Positions 1 to 8,305 of a DNA stretch of 64,000 nucleotides are shown here, piece after piece. This DNA is from Dyella sp. RRB7 (GTDB lineage Bacteria; Pseudomonadota; Gammaproteobacteria; Xanthomonadales; Rhodanobacteraceae). Position numbers and translations under genes: made by a program. Where the stretch lies: NCBI RefSeq assembly GCF_022761115.1, contig NZ_JAKWJS010000006.1, forward strand, positions 1 through 64,000, in the 5' to 3' direction. Numbering within the stretch: position 1 is the first letter of the stretch; every line of letters begins with the position of its first letter. A model generated the notes under the pieces. The model had not been told where the DNA came from and ran no database searches. It saw only the letters and a program-made list of their open reading frames with translations.

Positions 1-26
1 ACCGACCTCCTCGACTGCCAGAAATT

Positions 27-2300
27 ATGGCTCGAAGATGTCTACGAAAGGCTGGCCGGTCCACTCGTCGGCGCTTTGAGAGCTACACCGGAGAGTTCCT
101 TCTAGGTCTTGAGCTCGAGATCTTCAGCAGCAGTCACGAGTATTGGGTGCAAGTAAGCCCGAAGAATGTCGAGCGCTATGGCAAGACATCGTCGATGACG
201 ATCGACTTTATGGTGTTTGATCAGGATCGCATTCGCTTGATTGAATGTAAGCCGCGCCGAAGCCTAGAAAGACTAGCGGAAAAACATCCAGACGAATGGA
301 TAGTCAAAGATGATCAATGGCTGAGGCCGCCAGTCATGGATTGGGCAAGAGACAAAGGGCTTAGCTACGAAATCTGGTCGCCGCCAGAACCGCATGGTGT
401 CTATCAGGCCAACTTACTGGCGCTCTACGGCGCACTTATGCCGAATCCCGCCGATGGAGTGGCTGACCGCTGCGTTAGGCGGTTACGGAGGATTTTAGAT
501 GGGGGTGTATTAACGCTGCGAGAGGCACTTGACCAGATCAAGGGGCTTACGGGAGGCCACGTCTTAGCAGCTATAGCAAAGGGCTATCTGTTCGGCCCAG
601 TCAAATCAGTTCCGATCGACGCCTCTGAACGCTTCACTCTGTATGCATCGAAAGATCGAGCACGTGAGTGCGACAGCCAGATTCTTTCAGACTTGCAGTT
701 GGCGTTGGCGCAACCGACTCTCTGTTCCGCAGTTCTCACGGCGCGCCCCGTGGACCACCAGCACGGTGTTCTGCGTTTGGAAAGAGTCCGTCGGATGCTG
801 GAGGGAAAGGAGAAGACAACTCGCCGTTATGCGCCACTAGTTAGAAAGGTTGTTGAAGCCCAGCGATTGGGAGAAAGCGCCTTGGCTGTTTGCTTGACCC
901 ACTATGAGAGGTCGGGGCGGAGAGTTTCACAGCTGACGGGTGATCAGGAAGAGATTCTCAGTTGGGCGGTGACGCGATTTCGCAGGGATGCGCTTCTGCG
1001 TACGAAAGTTCAGGCGCATGATGCTCTATGTGCGCGTTGCGAGAGTGCGGGCATCCGAGCACCGAGTCGGACTACATTTCATACCCGACTTAGACGGGAA
1101 AGCCACTTGGTGAGAGCGTATACGGAGGGAGGATACAGGGGGTATCACGCTGCCGAGCCGGCAATCGAACCTTCGCAGAGAACGCTTAGATGTTCGGTCC
1201 CTGGACTCATGGTGCATATCGACTCGACGAAGTTTGATGTCCGCTGTAGTCCAGACTTGCTCAGTCAATTGGGTTTCGACTGTCCGACCATCTACATCGC
1301 GATGGACTCGGCTACGGGGCGGCCGTTAGGGCGTTCTGTGATGTTCGGCAACGCATGCCGGAATGCTCTCGCCGTCCTAATTCGGGACGTTCTACACAGG
1401 CAGGGCTTTCTACCTCGCTTCTGGGTGGCAGATGGAGGATCCGAATATACTGGTGACTGGTTCGAGTGGTTCTGCTCACTCTACGGCGCGACTAGGATAC
1501 AGCCTCCGCCGGGAAACCCGAGGAAGAACTCTCTAGCCGAGAATGCGCTCGGTCGAATCAATGCCGAGCACGCTCATCGGTTCTTGGGTAGCACTGAGCC
1601 GGACCAGCGAGGACGCTCAGTAACCTCACGTCAGAAAAGTCGCGCTACGGCTTGCCATAACTACAAGACGATCGTTGATCTTCTTGATAAGTATGTATTC
1701 GAGGATATGCCGTCGATTCCTCATGGATCTGAACGCCTTAGTCCCGATGAAAAATGCGTAGAGCTTTCCGGACTTTTCGGAACAACCGGCCTCGTTAGAG
1801 TGAAAAGTCGCGATGACTTTCTCATTGCAACTTCAGTACCCCTGGAGCGCGATGTCAAAGTAGACAGAGGCCGGGGTATTAGGTACCTGCAGCGAACTTA
1901 CACCAGCGGTGAATTATTGCGCCGCATAAGTACCGGCCATGCGGTAGAGAAGCGGCTGGATTGTGTAGACAGTCGTCGGATGTATGTCAAGTTTGCCACG
2001 GGCTGGTTGATGGCCACTACGGCAGATAGCCTAAAGAGTGGGGCCTGCAGCGACCTGGATAAGCTCACGGAGGCGCTCTTCGATCGAGATATACGCACTG
2101 AAAATGCGCGGATCCGTAACGCCAAAAGAAGGGAGCGATCTATTCGAACAGCTGAGGCGAACGCCGTCGCCAAAAGCACTGAGCATCTGATCGTCGAATT
2201 GGAGGCGCGGGTCGTTCCAAGCGCTCCAAAGGGGCGGCCGCAGAAATGGTCCTCAGAAGGGCATTTGATCAAGCCGTTCTCGACGGAGGATTCAGAATGA
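27..2300 (+). CDS. tnsAB: Fused TnsA-TnsB transposase of a Tn7-like element
   Basis: Predicted to cut both strands at the transposon ends and join them to the target. The N-terminal part (about residues 1-130) shows a TnsA-like PD-(D/E)xK nuclease signature: Asp60 in TIDFMVF, then Glu73 and Lys75 in LIECKPR. The central part is a TnsB/Mu-type DDE core with Asp399 (HIDSTKF), Asp469 (WVADGGS) and Glu505 (NSLAENALG); the 35-residue gap between the last two is typical of the fold. A basic C-terminal tail follows, where TnsB normally contacts TnsC. In Tn7 itself TnsA and TnsB are separate proteins; fused forms are known in some Tn7-like lineages. The frame is open to the left edge of the window, so the true start could lie upstream of the ATG used. 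Its stop overlaps the tnsC start as ATGA. Confidence 0.85.
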   Translation: MARRCLRKAGRSTRRRFESYTGEFLLGLELEIFSSSHEYWVQVSPKNVERYGKTSSMTIDFMVFDQDRIRLIECKPRRSLERLAEKHPDEWIVKDDQWLRPPVMDWARDKGLSYEIWSPPEPHGVYQANLLALYGALMPNPADGVADRCVRRLRRILDGGVLTLREALDQIKGLTGGHVLAAIAKGYLFGPVKSVPIDASERFTLYASKDRARECDSQILSDLQLALAQPTLCSAVLTARPVDHQHGVLRLERVRRMLEGKEKTTRRYAPLVRKVVEAQRLGESALAVCLTHYERSGRRVSQLTGDQEEILSWAVTRFRRDALLRTKVQAHDALCARCESAGIRAPSRTTFHTRLRRESHLVRAYTEGGYRGYHAAEPAIEPSQRTLRCSVPGLMVHIDSTKFDVRCSPDLLSQLGFDCPTIYIAMDSATGRPLGRSVMFGNACRNALAVLIRDVLHRQGFLPRFWVADGGSEYTGDWFEWFCSLYGATRIQPPPGNPRKNSLAENALGRINAEHAHRFLGSTEPDQRGRSVTSRQKSRATACHNYKTIVDLLDKYVFEDMPSIPHGSERLSPDEKCVELSGLFGTTGLVRVKSRDDFLIATSVPLERDVKVDRGRGIRYLQRTYTSGELLRRISTGHAVEKRLDCVDSRRMYVKFATGWLMATTADSLKSGACSDLDKLTEALFDRDIRTENARIRNAKRRERSIRTAEANAVAKSTEHLIVELEARVVPSAPKGRPQKWSSEGHLIKPFSTEDSE

Positions 2301-3298
2301 GGACCATCATCAAGCACCCGGCATTTGAGAAGGGTCGGCAGGCCGTGCTGCGGGCGCTCGACACGCAAATGCGCGGCCAAATCATATTTGTAGTTGGAAT
2401 GTCAGGCGTGGGGAAGTCTGAGATCAGATATGACGTGATGCGATCGTACGCAGGTAGTCCTTCGGGTTGGGGTACTGGAAAGATTCCCGCCATTGCAGTC
2501 AGGGCTGCTCCGACCAGTGGCTCCTACTTCAACTCGAAGGAGTTCACTCTTCGCCTATATCTTGCGCTATTCGAGCCGGATATAGGATGGGTGGCCAATC
2601 GCAAAGAGGTCCAAAGTGCAGATTGCACCATTGAGCGAACGGACAAGATCTTGGGTACGTTGCAATGGCTGGACGTGAGATCTCTTCGGACGGAGCATTA
2701 CCTTAGAACTCACGTTGAACGAATGATCATTGCTCGAAGTGTTAGAGCCATATTCATTGACGAATCGGCGTCTATCACGTACGCAGTCATGCACAAAAAT
2801 CCGGTTGACCACATGGTCAATCTCATGTGCTTAGCGGAAGAGACAAATGCGTCGCTGGTGATGTTTGGAGTTCCACGCATGGCGAGTCTTTGGGAGGGCA
2901 ACGCTGAGATCATCAGGCGATCGAGGTTTGTATTCGTCGACAGATACAGGTATGAAAAAGCCGATGATCGAGCTGATTTCGAGAGGCTGGCCGTAACCGT
3001 TGCAAGGAACTATCGGTTTCATCGGACGGGGCTTGTTCATTCATCCTTGGATATGGCCTACGCATCCAGCGCAGGGGTTTTCGGGGAACTGGTTGCGTAC
3101 TATCAGAGAGCGGATGATTCGCGGCTCATGGATGGATGTCATTCTATACAGCGCCGTCATCTTGAGGCGGCGATTGCAAGTGAGTTCACACTAACGACAC
3201 TCCACGCAGACGCCCGTCAATACGATGCGCTTAGTTCACCGGCAAGCGCTCGATCTATCGAGAGGATATTGGCGGAGGCATCGGAGGGTCCTCCATGA
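2297..3298 (+). CDS. tnsC: TnsC/TniB-like AAA+ ATPase
   Basis: Target-selection ATPase that links the target-binding protein to the transposase. Walker A is GMSGVGKS at residues 34-41 and Walker B is AIFIDE at 151-156, in a protein of 333 residues, the usual size of TniB/TnsC proteins. I chose the ATG at 2297 because it overlaps the tnsAB stop (ATGA); an upstream in-frame ATG at 2246 would add 17 residues overlapping tnsAB. The 3' end overlaps tniQ in the same ATGA manner, so the three genes look translationally coupled. Family known: TnsC forms ATP-dependent filaments on DNA. That this one does so is inference. Confidence 0.85.
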   Translation: MRTIIKHPAFEKGRQAVLRALDTQMRGQIIFVVGMSGVGKSEIRYDVMRSYAGSPSGWGTGKIPAIAVRAAPTSGSYFNSKEFTLRLYLALFEPDIGWVANRKEVQSADCTIERTDKILGTLQWLDVRSLRTEHYLRTHVERMIIARSVRAIFIDESASITYAVMHKNPVDHMVNLMCLAEETNASLVMFGVPRMASLWEGNAEIIRRSRFVFVDRYRYEKADDRADFERLAVTVARNYRFHRTGLVHSSLDMAYASSAGVFGELVAYYQRADDSRLMDGCHSIQRRHLEAAIASEFTLTTLHADARQYDALSSPASARSIERILAEASEGPP

Positions 3299-4680
3299 AC
3301 CGGAGCGATCGAGTTCCTAACTGGACAGTGCTTCCTTCATTGAGTCTCCGCGGCATAGGGACGCCGCTCGTCGAACATCTCCAGTTCTATTTGGATCGAT
3401 TGGCCTGGGTTACGGGATTTTCCAGGGCGACGATGGCCCACCATCTTCTGGGTAGACGATGGGCAGATGCTGCTATTGAGGTTGATGGTGGTTTCACCGC
3501 CAAGGTAGGTGAAAGGGTGGCAAAGCTTGAGGTTCTAACCGGTCAGACGTCGCTGCGGTACGGAACTCTATGGGCGCTATCAAGAGTCTTGTCCATCAAT
3601 TCAAATCTATATGGGAAACGTCAAAGACGTTGGTGCCCTGTTTGCTATGACCGCTGGGGTGACGGTGACTATGAGCCGCTGATTTGGTCGATCGATCTCC
3701 TAACTTGCTGTCCAATACATGATTGCCGGATGGAGCACGCTTGCTATCGATGTGGATCGTTTCAAAGGAATTCGCATGATATGGATCGTCGGCGAGTATG
3801 TTCGACATGCAGGAGATCATTGGGTCACGCGGCTAATTCCTTTAGACCGAGTCCCTTTCTTATCTGGGTTGACAGGCAAATCGAGGCGCTGGTGGAGTAC
3901 TGTGCAACACCGCGTGGTGAGCCGCTCCCGTGGGAGGCTTACACAAAATTTGTGCAAGGTGTGCGGTTGGTCGCCGCCGGGCATGGTAAGCAATGTGGAC
4001 GCCTCAATGGTCAGATCATGCGTCTCGAGAAGCACGTTCGTAAGCGGCTTCTGCGGCCGACGTTGCGCTCATTGATTAACCTTTGTGCCGTCCAAGGGAT
4101 CTCTCTCGGTGACATGCTTAATGCCCCATGGGAGTCTTCTTGTCCAAGGCTTTTTGACGATTGGATCGGATTTCGCTACTGGCCGTTGCCATCAGTGATG
4201 AAGGCGAAGCACATATATGCGGCAACGCGTGTAGTACAGGAGTTTATGGAGATGGGGCCGCTGTATATCCCACCTGCGTCGTTACTTATTCGAAGTCTTG
4301 GCGTGCCGGCGGCCGCGGTGTTGGATGCCAACCCTGTGTCGGCCGAGCTCTATCAGAAGAAGTACTTCAAGCAAGGCAATAGGCACGAACTCAAGGTGCT
4401 TGGGATAGGCTACCGGACTGCATTGACTTACTTACACAGACCGAACATTGAAGATCAGTTCGTCATCGACATGATCTGTGATGCAACAAGGTTGAATCGT
4501 TCCTTCTCCATGCGTGTCGTTGATGGGGCACGTAAAGCAATGTCTGTACTTAGCGCTGAGCGTCTATCCTGCTACTTCGCTGGTCTCGGGGACAGAGATG
4601 CAGTGGAATGGGTCGTTGATAAGTGGTCCCAGCTGGCATACATCCCTAAGAGTGCCTTTACCTTTGAGGAAGAAACTTGA
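3295..4680 (+). CDS. tniQ: TniQ/TnsD-like target-selection protein
   Basis: Zinc-finger protein that in Tn7-like elements recognises a target (an attachment site or, in CRISPR-associated elements, a Cascade complex). Visible here is a TniQ-type zinc region: Cys114-x2-Cys117, Cys138/Cys139-x2-His142, Cys150-x2-Cys153 and Cys169-x2-Cys172. At 461 residues it is longer than the minimal TniQ of CRISPR-associated elements and closer to TnsD, leaving about 280 residues after the fingers that could bind DNA. No cas genes or CRISPR repeats are seen next to it, so site-specific targeting by this protein is the simplest reading. The attachment site is not identified. Confidence 0.75.
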   Translation: MNRSDRVPNWTVLPSLSLRGIGTPLVEHLQFYLDRLAWVTGFSRATMAHHLLGRRWADAAIEVDGGFTAKVGERVAKLEVLTGQTSLRYGTLWALSRVLSINSNLYGKRQRRWCPVCYDRWGDGDYEPLIWSIDLLTCCPIHDCRMEHACYRCGSFQRNSHDMDRRRVCSTCRRSLGHAANSFRPSPFLIWVDRQIEALVEYCATPRGEPLPWEAYTKFVQGVRLVAAGHGKQCGRLNGQIMRLEKHVRKRLLRPTLRSLINLCAVQGISLGDMLNAPWESSCPRLFDDWIGFRYWPLPSVMKAKHIYAATRVVQEFMEMGPLYIPPASLLIRSLGVPAAAVLDANPVSAELYQKKYFKQGNRHELKVLGIGYRTALTYLHRPNIEDQFVIDMICDATRLNRSFSMRVVDGARKAMSVLSAERLSCYFAGLGDRDAVEWVVDKWSQLAYIPKSAFTFEEET

Positions 4681-4690
4681 GGACGCTGCT

Positions 4691-4960
4691 ATGTGCAATA
4701 GAGTCTGCTGGGACCTTCCATTGGACCCCGACTTGCTGGAAGCCATGAAGAAGGCTCTCGGTGGGGGAAGTGAAGTATCTGATTTTGTGGAACGAACTTT
4801 GCGCCGTGAGCTTGCACGCCGCGAGGCTGTTGTGCGAGGAGTTGAGGCTGGAAAGCGCGCCCGTCTATCTGGAAGATACTTCTCGTCGGACGAAGTGCTT
4901 AAAGCATTGGAAGAGATTGTGTCGGACGCAGAGCAAAAAAAACCTGATTCGATGACATGA
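4691..4960 (+). CDS. Small ribbon-helix-helix-like protein, last gene of the transposition operon
   Basis: Predicted protein of 89 residues starting with an ATG 10 bp after the tniQ stop. The N-terminal half (a short strand DLPLDPDLLEAM, then helices around SEVSDFVERTLRRELARREA) resembles ribbon-helix-helix antitoxins and repressors of the CopG/ParD type. The C-terminal half (YFSSDEVLKALEEI) could be a partner-binding helix. No toxin gene follows. Position as the fourth gene of the module suggests a repressor of the transposition operon, or an orphan antitoxin; the sequence does not decide between these. Confidence 0.55.
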   Translation: MCNRVCWDLPLDPDLLEAMKKALGGGSEVSDFVERTLRRELARREAVVRGVEAGKRARLSGRYFSSDEVLKALEEIVSDAEQKKPDSMT

Positions 4961-5290
4961 GGCGGCTTATGCGGAGTGCCAACGGCTATACGCGGGTAGC
5001 GGTGCTAAATCGAAGCGTGGGTGTAAGCGTTGCATGAACGCTTTGGTGAGCGCATCGCCATCGCGCTTGAGTTAGCCGAGGTTCGACTCAGGTTTCCGGG
5101 TCCCACACTCGCCGATCGCCGTGTAGCAGGCGGTACTGCCCCGGTGTCTGGCATGCAGGCCAGCCAGGACGGAACAATGCTGAAGGCTAGACCCGTCGAC
5201 CTTGGCGCCAACGATTCATATGGGGTCTATCTTGGCTTGAAGGGTCTGAACGAGGATTTCTAGCGGACACTGCATCGCACAGGAGGGCAG
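4961..5290 (+). other. Stretch without a supported gene
   Basis: About 330 bp between the transposition operon and the Imm74-like gene. A short open frame at 5030-5263 has no recognisable domain and no good ribosome-binding site. The 3' part ends with a strong Shine-Dalgarno (AGGAGG, 5281-5286) that serves the GTG at 5291. If the next gene is an immunity gene, this stretch could hold the remains of a toxin gene, but I see no toxin motif. Confidence 0.4.
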
Positions 5291-5538
5291 GTGTTCACCT
5301 GGATCAACAAGCAAGGCGTCAGCAGCTCGAACGGCTTCGTTGTACAGAGCACGGGGCGCTTCACGTTGGAATATCGCGAGGACGGCCGCGTTCTGGCACT
5401 CGAAATTGAACAGGGCAATTACGGTGGCGGTCCAAGCATCTCGCTGACCAGGCCGAGCGACCTCGAACGCTGGGGAAAAAGCGGTCCTTCGATCAGCAAG
5501 TCTGACCAAGACCGCATCCGCCTAAATATCAAGGAGGG
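5291..5538 (+). pseudogene. Imm74-like immunity gene, cut at its 3' end by IS30-type sequence
   Basis: Begins with GTG preceded by AGGAGG. The roughly 80 residues have the look of Imm74-family immunity proteins: a beta-rich start (FTLEYREDGRVLALEIEQG), a serine/aspartate/tryptophan stretch (SDLERWGKSGPSIS) and a closing helix (KSDQDRIRLNIKEG). Immunity proteins of this kind usually end a few residues after that helix, but here the frame runs straight into an IS30 transposase. The gene is therefore almost complete, lacking only its last residues. The Imm74 assignment is from memory of the family pattern and is tentative. No cognate toxin is visible. Confidence 0.45.
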
Positions 5539-6646
5539 GGATCGCTGGCAACGGGGTGAGTCACTGCATCAGATAGCCCGGCTGTTCGATCGGCACCATT
5601 CGGCGGTACGCCGGATACTTTCGGCCACGGGAGGCATTCGCCCGGAGGCGCGAGGACGGGCTGATCGGACCTTGTCGCTGGCCGAGCGCGAGGAGATTTC
5701 CCGAGGGCTGGTGGCTGGCCAATCCATCCGCGCGGTCGCCACGCGGTTGCACCGGGCACCATCCACCATCTGCCGGGAAGTAGGCCGCAACGGCGGGAAG
5801 GATCGTTACCGGGCCAACCACGCCGACCAACGCGCCTGGGATTGCGCTCGCCGCCCCAAGACCTGCAAGTTAGCTCGTCACCGCGTCCTGGCGCGCCTGG
5901 TCGCCAGTAAGCTGCAACAGCAGTGGGCGCCGGAGCAGATAGCCGGCTGGCTAAAGCACCGCTATCCGGGCAATGAGGCGCGTCAGGTGTCGCATGAAAC
6001 GATCTACCGAAGTCTCTTCATCCAGGCGCGTGGCGCCCTGAAAAAAGAGCTTTTGGAGCATCTTCGGTGCACGCGGGCCATGCGCCGTTCACGACACCAC
6101 ACACAGAAGACGGAGGGTCACGCGCAGATCGTTGGCGCGATCTCCATCCGCGAACGCCCCGCGGAGGTCGAAGACCGGGCGGTGCCCGGTCATTGGGAAG
6201 GTGATCTGTTGTTTGGTGGCCGGCATAGCGCCATCGCTACCTTGGTCGAACGACGATCCCGCTTTGTCATGCTGATCAAGCTGGATGGCAAGGACAGCGA
6301 GACGGTCGTGGATGCGCTGATCAAGCATGCGCGCAAGCTGCCGCACGAGCTGTACCGATCACTTACCTGGGATCGCGGTTCGGAGCTAGCCCAGCATCAT
6401 CGCTTCACGCTGGCTACCGATATCAACGTGTATTTCTGCGACCCCTACAATCCGTGGCAGCGCGGATCGAACGAGAACACCAACAGACTGCTCCGCCAGT
6501 ATTTCCCCAAAGGCATGGATCTGTCCGAGATCACGCAGGCGCAACTCAATGCTGTCGCCAAGCGCTTGAACGGAAGGCCACGAAAGACCTTAAACTTTGA
6601 AACACCGGCGGAACGATTTCATCAAACCGTTGCAACGATCGGCTGA
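5291..6646 (+). CDS. IS30-family transposase fused in frame to an Imm74-like N-terminus
   Basis: Open frame of 451 residues. From about residue 84 (DRWQRGESLHQIARLF) it is a standard IS30-family transposase: helix-turn-helix regions (SIRAVATRLHRAPSTICREV), then the DDE catalytic core with Asp in GHWEGDLLFG, Asp in LTWDRGSELA and Glu in GSNENTNRLLRQYFPKG. The catalytic core is complete. IS30 transposases of this type normally have about 12-20 residues before the WQRGES helix; these are replaced by the Imm74-like sequence. I see no obvious left terminal inverted repeat, so this looks like a 5'-truncated copy joined by deletion or recombination. Activity is doubtful. Confidence 0.8.
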   Translation: MFTWINKQGVSSSNGFVVQSTGRFTLEYREDGRVLALEIEQGNYGGGPSISLTRPSDLERWGKSGPSISKSDQDRIRLNIKEGDRWQRGESLHQIARLFDRHHSAVRRILSATGGIRPEARGRADRTLSLAEREEISRGLVAGQSIRAVATRLHRAPSTICREVGRNGGKDRYRANHADQRAWDCARRPKTCKLARHRVLARLVASKLQQQWAPEQIAGWLKHRYPGNEARQVSHETIYRSLFIQARGALKKELLEHLRCTRAMRRSRHHTQKTEGHAQIVGAISIRERPAEVEDRAVPGHWEGDLLFGGRHSAIATLVERRSRFVMLIKLDGKDSETVVDALIKHARKLPHELYRSLTWDRGSELAQHHRFTLATDINVYFCDPYNPWQRGSNENTNRLLRQYFPKGMDLSEITQAQLNAVAKRLNGRPRKTLNFETPAERFHQTVATIG

Positions 6647-6700
6647 ATCCGCAACCCAGAGCGGACCTTACGTGGGCCGTCACAGCGCTTGGCTCGGTAT
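5539..6700 (+). mobile_element. IS30-family insertion sequence, 5'-truncated
   Basis: The body of an IS30-like element, starting at the codon where IS30 homology begins and running past the transposase stop at 6646. The right boundary is approximate, because no clear inverted repeat could be picked out. The element lies between the Tn7-like genes and the repeats at 6781-6847, so it may be cargo or a later insertion. Confidence 0.55.
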
Positions 6701-6780
6701 CAAGGCAGTCCTTTCTCCAAAAGATTCCGAAGCTTGCCCTGTAGCGCTCATCTAGCCGGGCCCCGGTCGACTGCGCCCGC

Positions 6781-6847
6781 TGACACCAATGTTTGTGCCG
6801 CCCCTCTGACACCAATGTTTGTACAACTGGTACACACATTGGTGTCA
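6781..6847. repeat. Three 16-bp repeats, candidate Tn7-like transposon end
   Basis: TGACACCAATGTTTGT occurs at 6781-6796 and again at 6807-6822, 26 bp apart. An inverted copy with one mismatch lies at 6832-6847. The inner two form 18-bp arms (6807-6824 and 6830-6847) around a 5-bp spacer. Repeated short transposase-binding sites near the ends are a hallmark of Tn7, Tn5053 and IS21-type elements, and this set marks the edge between the AT-richer island and GC-rich chromosomal genes. A regulatory palindrome is the alternative. The rest of 6647-6949 holds no gene that I can support. Confidence 0.5.
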
Positions 6848-6907
6848 TGCCCATCAGTTCTGTCCACCCGGCCATGACTTCAGGCCCATGTACTAGTGTT
6901 AACTAAA

Positions 6908-6929
6908 TACTATGGTGCACTCCATGGTA
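6908..6929. promoter_or_regulatory. Inverted repeat upstream of padR, probable PadR operator
   Basis: TACTATGG, six bases, CCATGGTA: 8-bp arms with one mismatch, ending about 20 bp before the padR start codon. PadR repressors commonly bind palindromes of this sort at their own promoter, so autoregulation is likely by inference. Confidence 0.5.
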
Positions 6930-6949
6930 AGTAGCAGTGCGGGTGGAAT

Positions 6950-7312
6950 GTGGAAGACAACGCCGGCCATCTGAAGAAATTCCAGAAGGAGCTATCCACG
7001 GGCACCGTGTCGTTGGTGCTGCTGGCTGTGCTTGGGCAGTCGCGACAGCCGATGTATGGCTATCAGATTGCCAAGCGCCTGGAGGAGGTGGGCGAGGGCG
7101 TGCTGTCGGGGAAGCAGAGTGCGCTGTATCCCGTGCTGCGCAACCTGGAGGCGGCGGGGTTGCTGGCCAGCGAGGTCGAGCCTTCGGTCAGCGGGCCGCC
7201 GCGTCGCTATTACCGCATTACCAGGCCGGGGCGTGACGTGCTGCGCGACTGGGTGGATGCCTGGAACGCCACGCGCGATTCCGTCGATGCCGTTTTGCAA
7301 GGAGGGGTGTAA
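6950..7312 (+). CDS. PadR-family transcriptional regulator
   Basis: Winged-helix repressor of 120 residues. The core (STGTVSLVLLAVLGQSRQPMYGYQI, GVLSGKQSALYPVLRNLEAAGLL, then PPRRYYRIT) is the PadR winged helix, followed by a C-terminal dimerisation helix. The start is GTG; the ATG two bases earlier is in another frame. Its TAA overlaps the ATG of the next gene (TAATG), so the two are co-translated. PadR genes are often paired with a membrane protein of unknown function in exactly this way. The inducing ligand is unknown. Confidence 0.85.
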   Translation: MEDNAGHLKKFQKELSTGTVSLVLLAVLGQSRQPMYGYQIAKRLEEVGEGVLSGKQSALYPVLRNLEAAGLLASEVEPSVSGPPRRYYRITRPGRDVLRDWVDAWNATRDSVDAVLQGGV

Positions 7313-8229
7313 TGAACGCACCACGCACGATTGCCGAATATCTCAAGCAACTGCGCGCCGCGTTGCGCGGTGCGGATCCGGCGCTGATACAGGACGCGCT
7401 CTACGACGCGGAGGAGCATCTGCGCTCCGAGCTGGCCGAAGACCCCACGCGCAGCGAGGCCGACATGCTGGCCCATGTGGTGGGTACCTACGGCGCGCCG
7501 GAGGAAGTGGCGGATATCTATCGCGACCAGGAAATCAAGATCCAGCGCGCGCTGCGCCCGCCGCCGGCACCCAGGCGCCGGTCCGCGCTCGGTCGCTTCT
7601 TTGGCGTGGCGGCCGATTCCCGCACCTGGGGCGCGTTGTTCTATATGGTGTTGGCGCTGGCCACCGGCATTTTCTACTTCACCTGGGCGGTCACCGGCAT
7701 TTCGTTGTCGCTGGGGTTGGCGGTGCTGATCATCGGCATTCCCTTTATGGTGTTGTTCCTGGGGACGGTGCGCGCGCTGTCGCTGCTTGAAGGGCGCATC
7801 GTGGAAACCATGCTGGGTGTGCGCATGCCAAGACGGCCGCCGCATCCGGGCCAGGCGGGCATGTCGATCATGCAGCGCGTGGGCGCCATTTTTACCGATG
7901 GCCATACGTGGACCACGCTGTTCTACATGATGTTGATGCTGCCGTTGGGCATCATCTATTTCGTCATCACGGTAACCTTGATCAGTCTCTCGCTCGGCTT
8001 CATGAGCATACCGGTGCTGAAGGGTTTGAATCAGGCCGACATCTTCATCTGGGACTGCGGCATCCCGTCATGGTTGTGCCACGAGGGCAACTGGGCATCG
8101 GCGATCGTGATGTGCGCGATAGGCGTGATCCTGCTGTTTGCCACCCTGCATCTGGTGCGCGGCCTGGGCGCATTGCACGGTGCGATTGCCAAGGGGCTGC
8201 TGGTGCCATCTGCCGGCCGGGAGGCCTAA
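7312..8229 (+). CDS. Membrane protein with HAAS-type N-terminus and repeated sensor-like domain
   Basis: 305 residues. The first 85 residues are a soluble helical segment (YLKQLRAALRGADPALIQDALYDAEEHL) typical of the HAAS/DUF1700 proteins coupled to PadR regulators. Two similar hydrophobic blocks follow (about 100-165 and 190-285). Each opens with a TWG/TWT-LFYM motif and has a pair of membrane helices, which indicates an internal duplication of the putative-sensor fold. It overlaps padR by one base. A role in envelope sensing or homeostasis is inferred from the pairing only. Confidence 0.7.
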   Translation: MNAPRTIAEYLKQLRAALRGADPALIQDALYDAEEHLRSELAEDPTRSEADMLAHVVGTYGAPEEVADIYRDQEIKIQRALRPPPAPRRRSALGRFFGVAADSRTWGALFYMVLALATGIFYFTWAVTGISLSLGLAVLIIGIPFMVLFLGTVRALSLLEGRIVETMLGVRMPRRPPHPGQAGMSIMQRVGAIFTDGHTWTTLFYMMLMLPLGIIYFVITVTLISLSLGFMSIPVLKGLNQADIFIWDCGIPSWLCHEGNWASAIVMCAIGVILLFATLHLVRGLGALHGAIAKGLLVPSAGREA

Positions 8230-8305
8230 GCCAGGTCGACGCAGGTGCTTACCGCAAGCTGCGTTGTTGCAGCACAGGCAGCGGCACCCATGGGCCATGG
8301 CGCGG

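Noticed and set aside
5030-5263. 77-codon open frame upstream of the Imm74-like gene, considered as a toxin remnant
   Set aside because: No toxin motif and weak start context; left as an unassigned stretch.
1-6900. CRISPR array or cas genes linked to the Tn7-like module
   Set aside because: No spaced direct repeats of CRISPR type and no cas motif found. The 16-mers at 6781-6847 are too few and are in mixed orientation.
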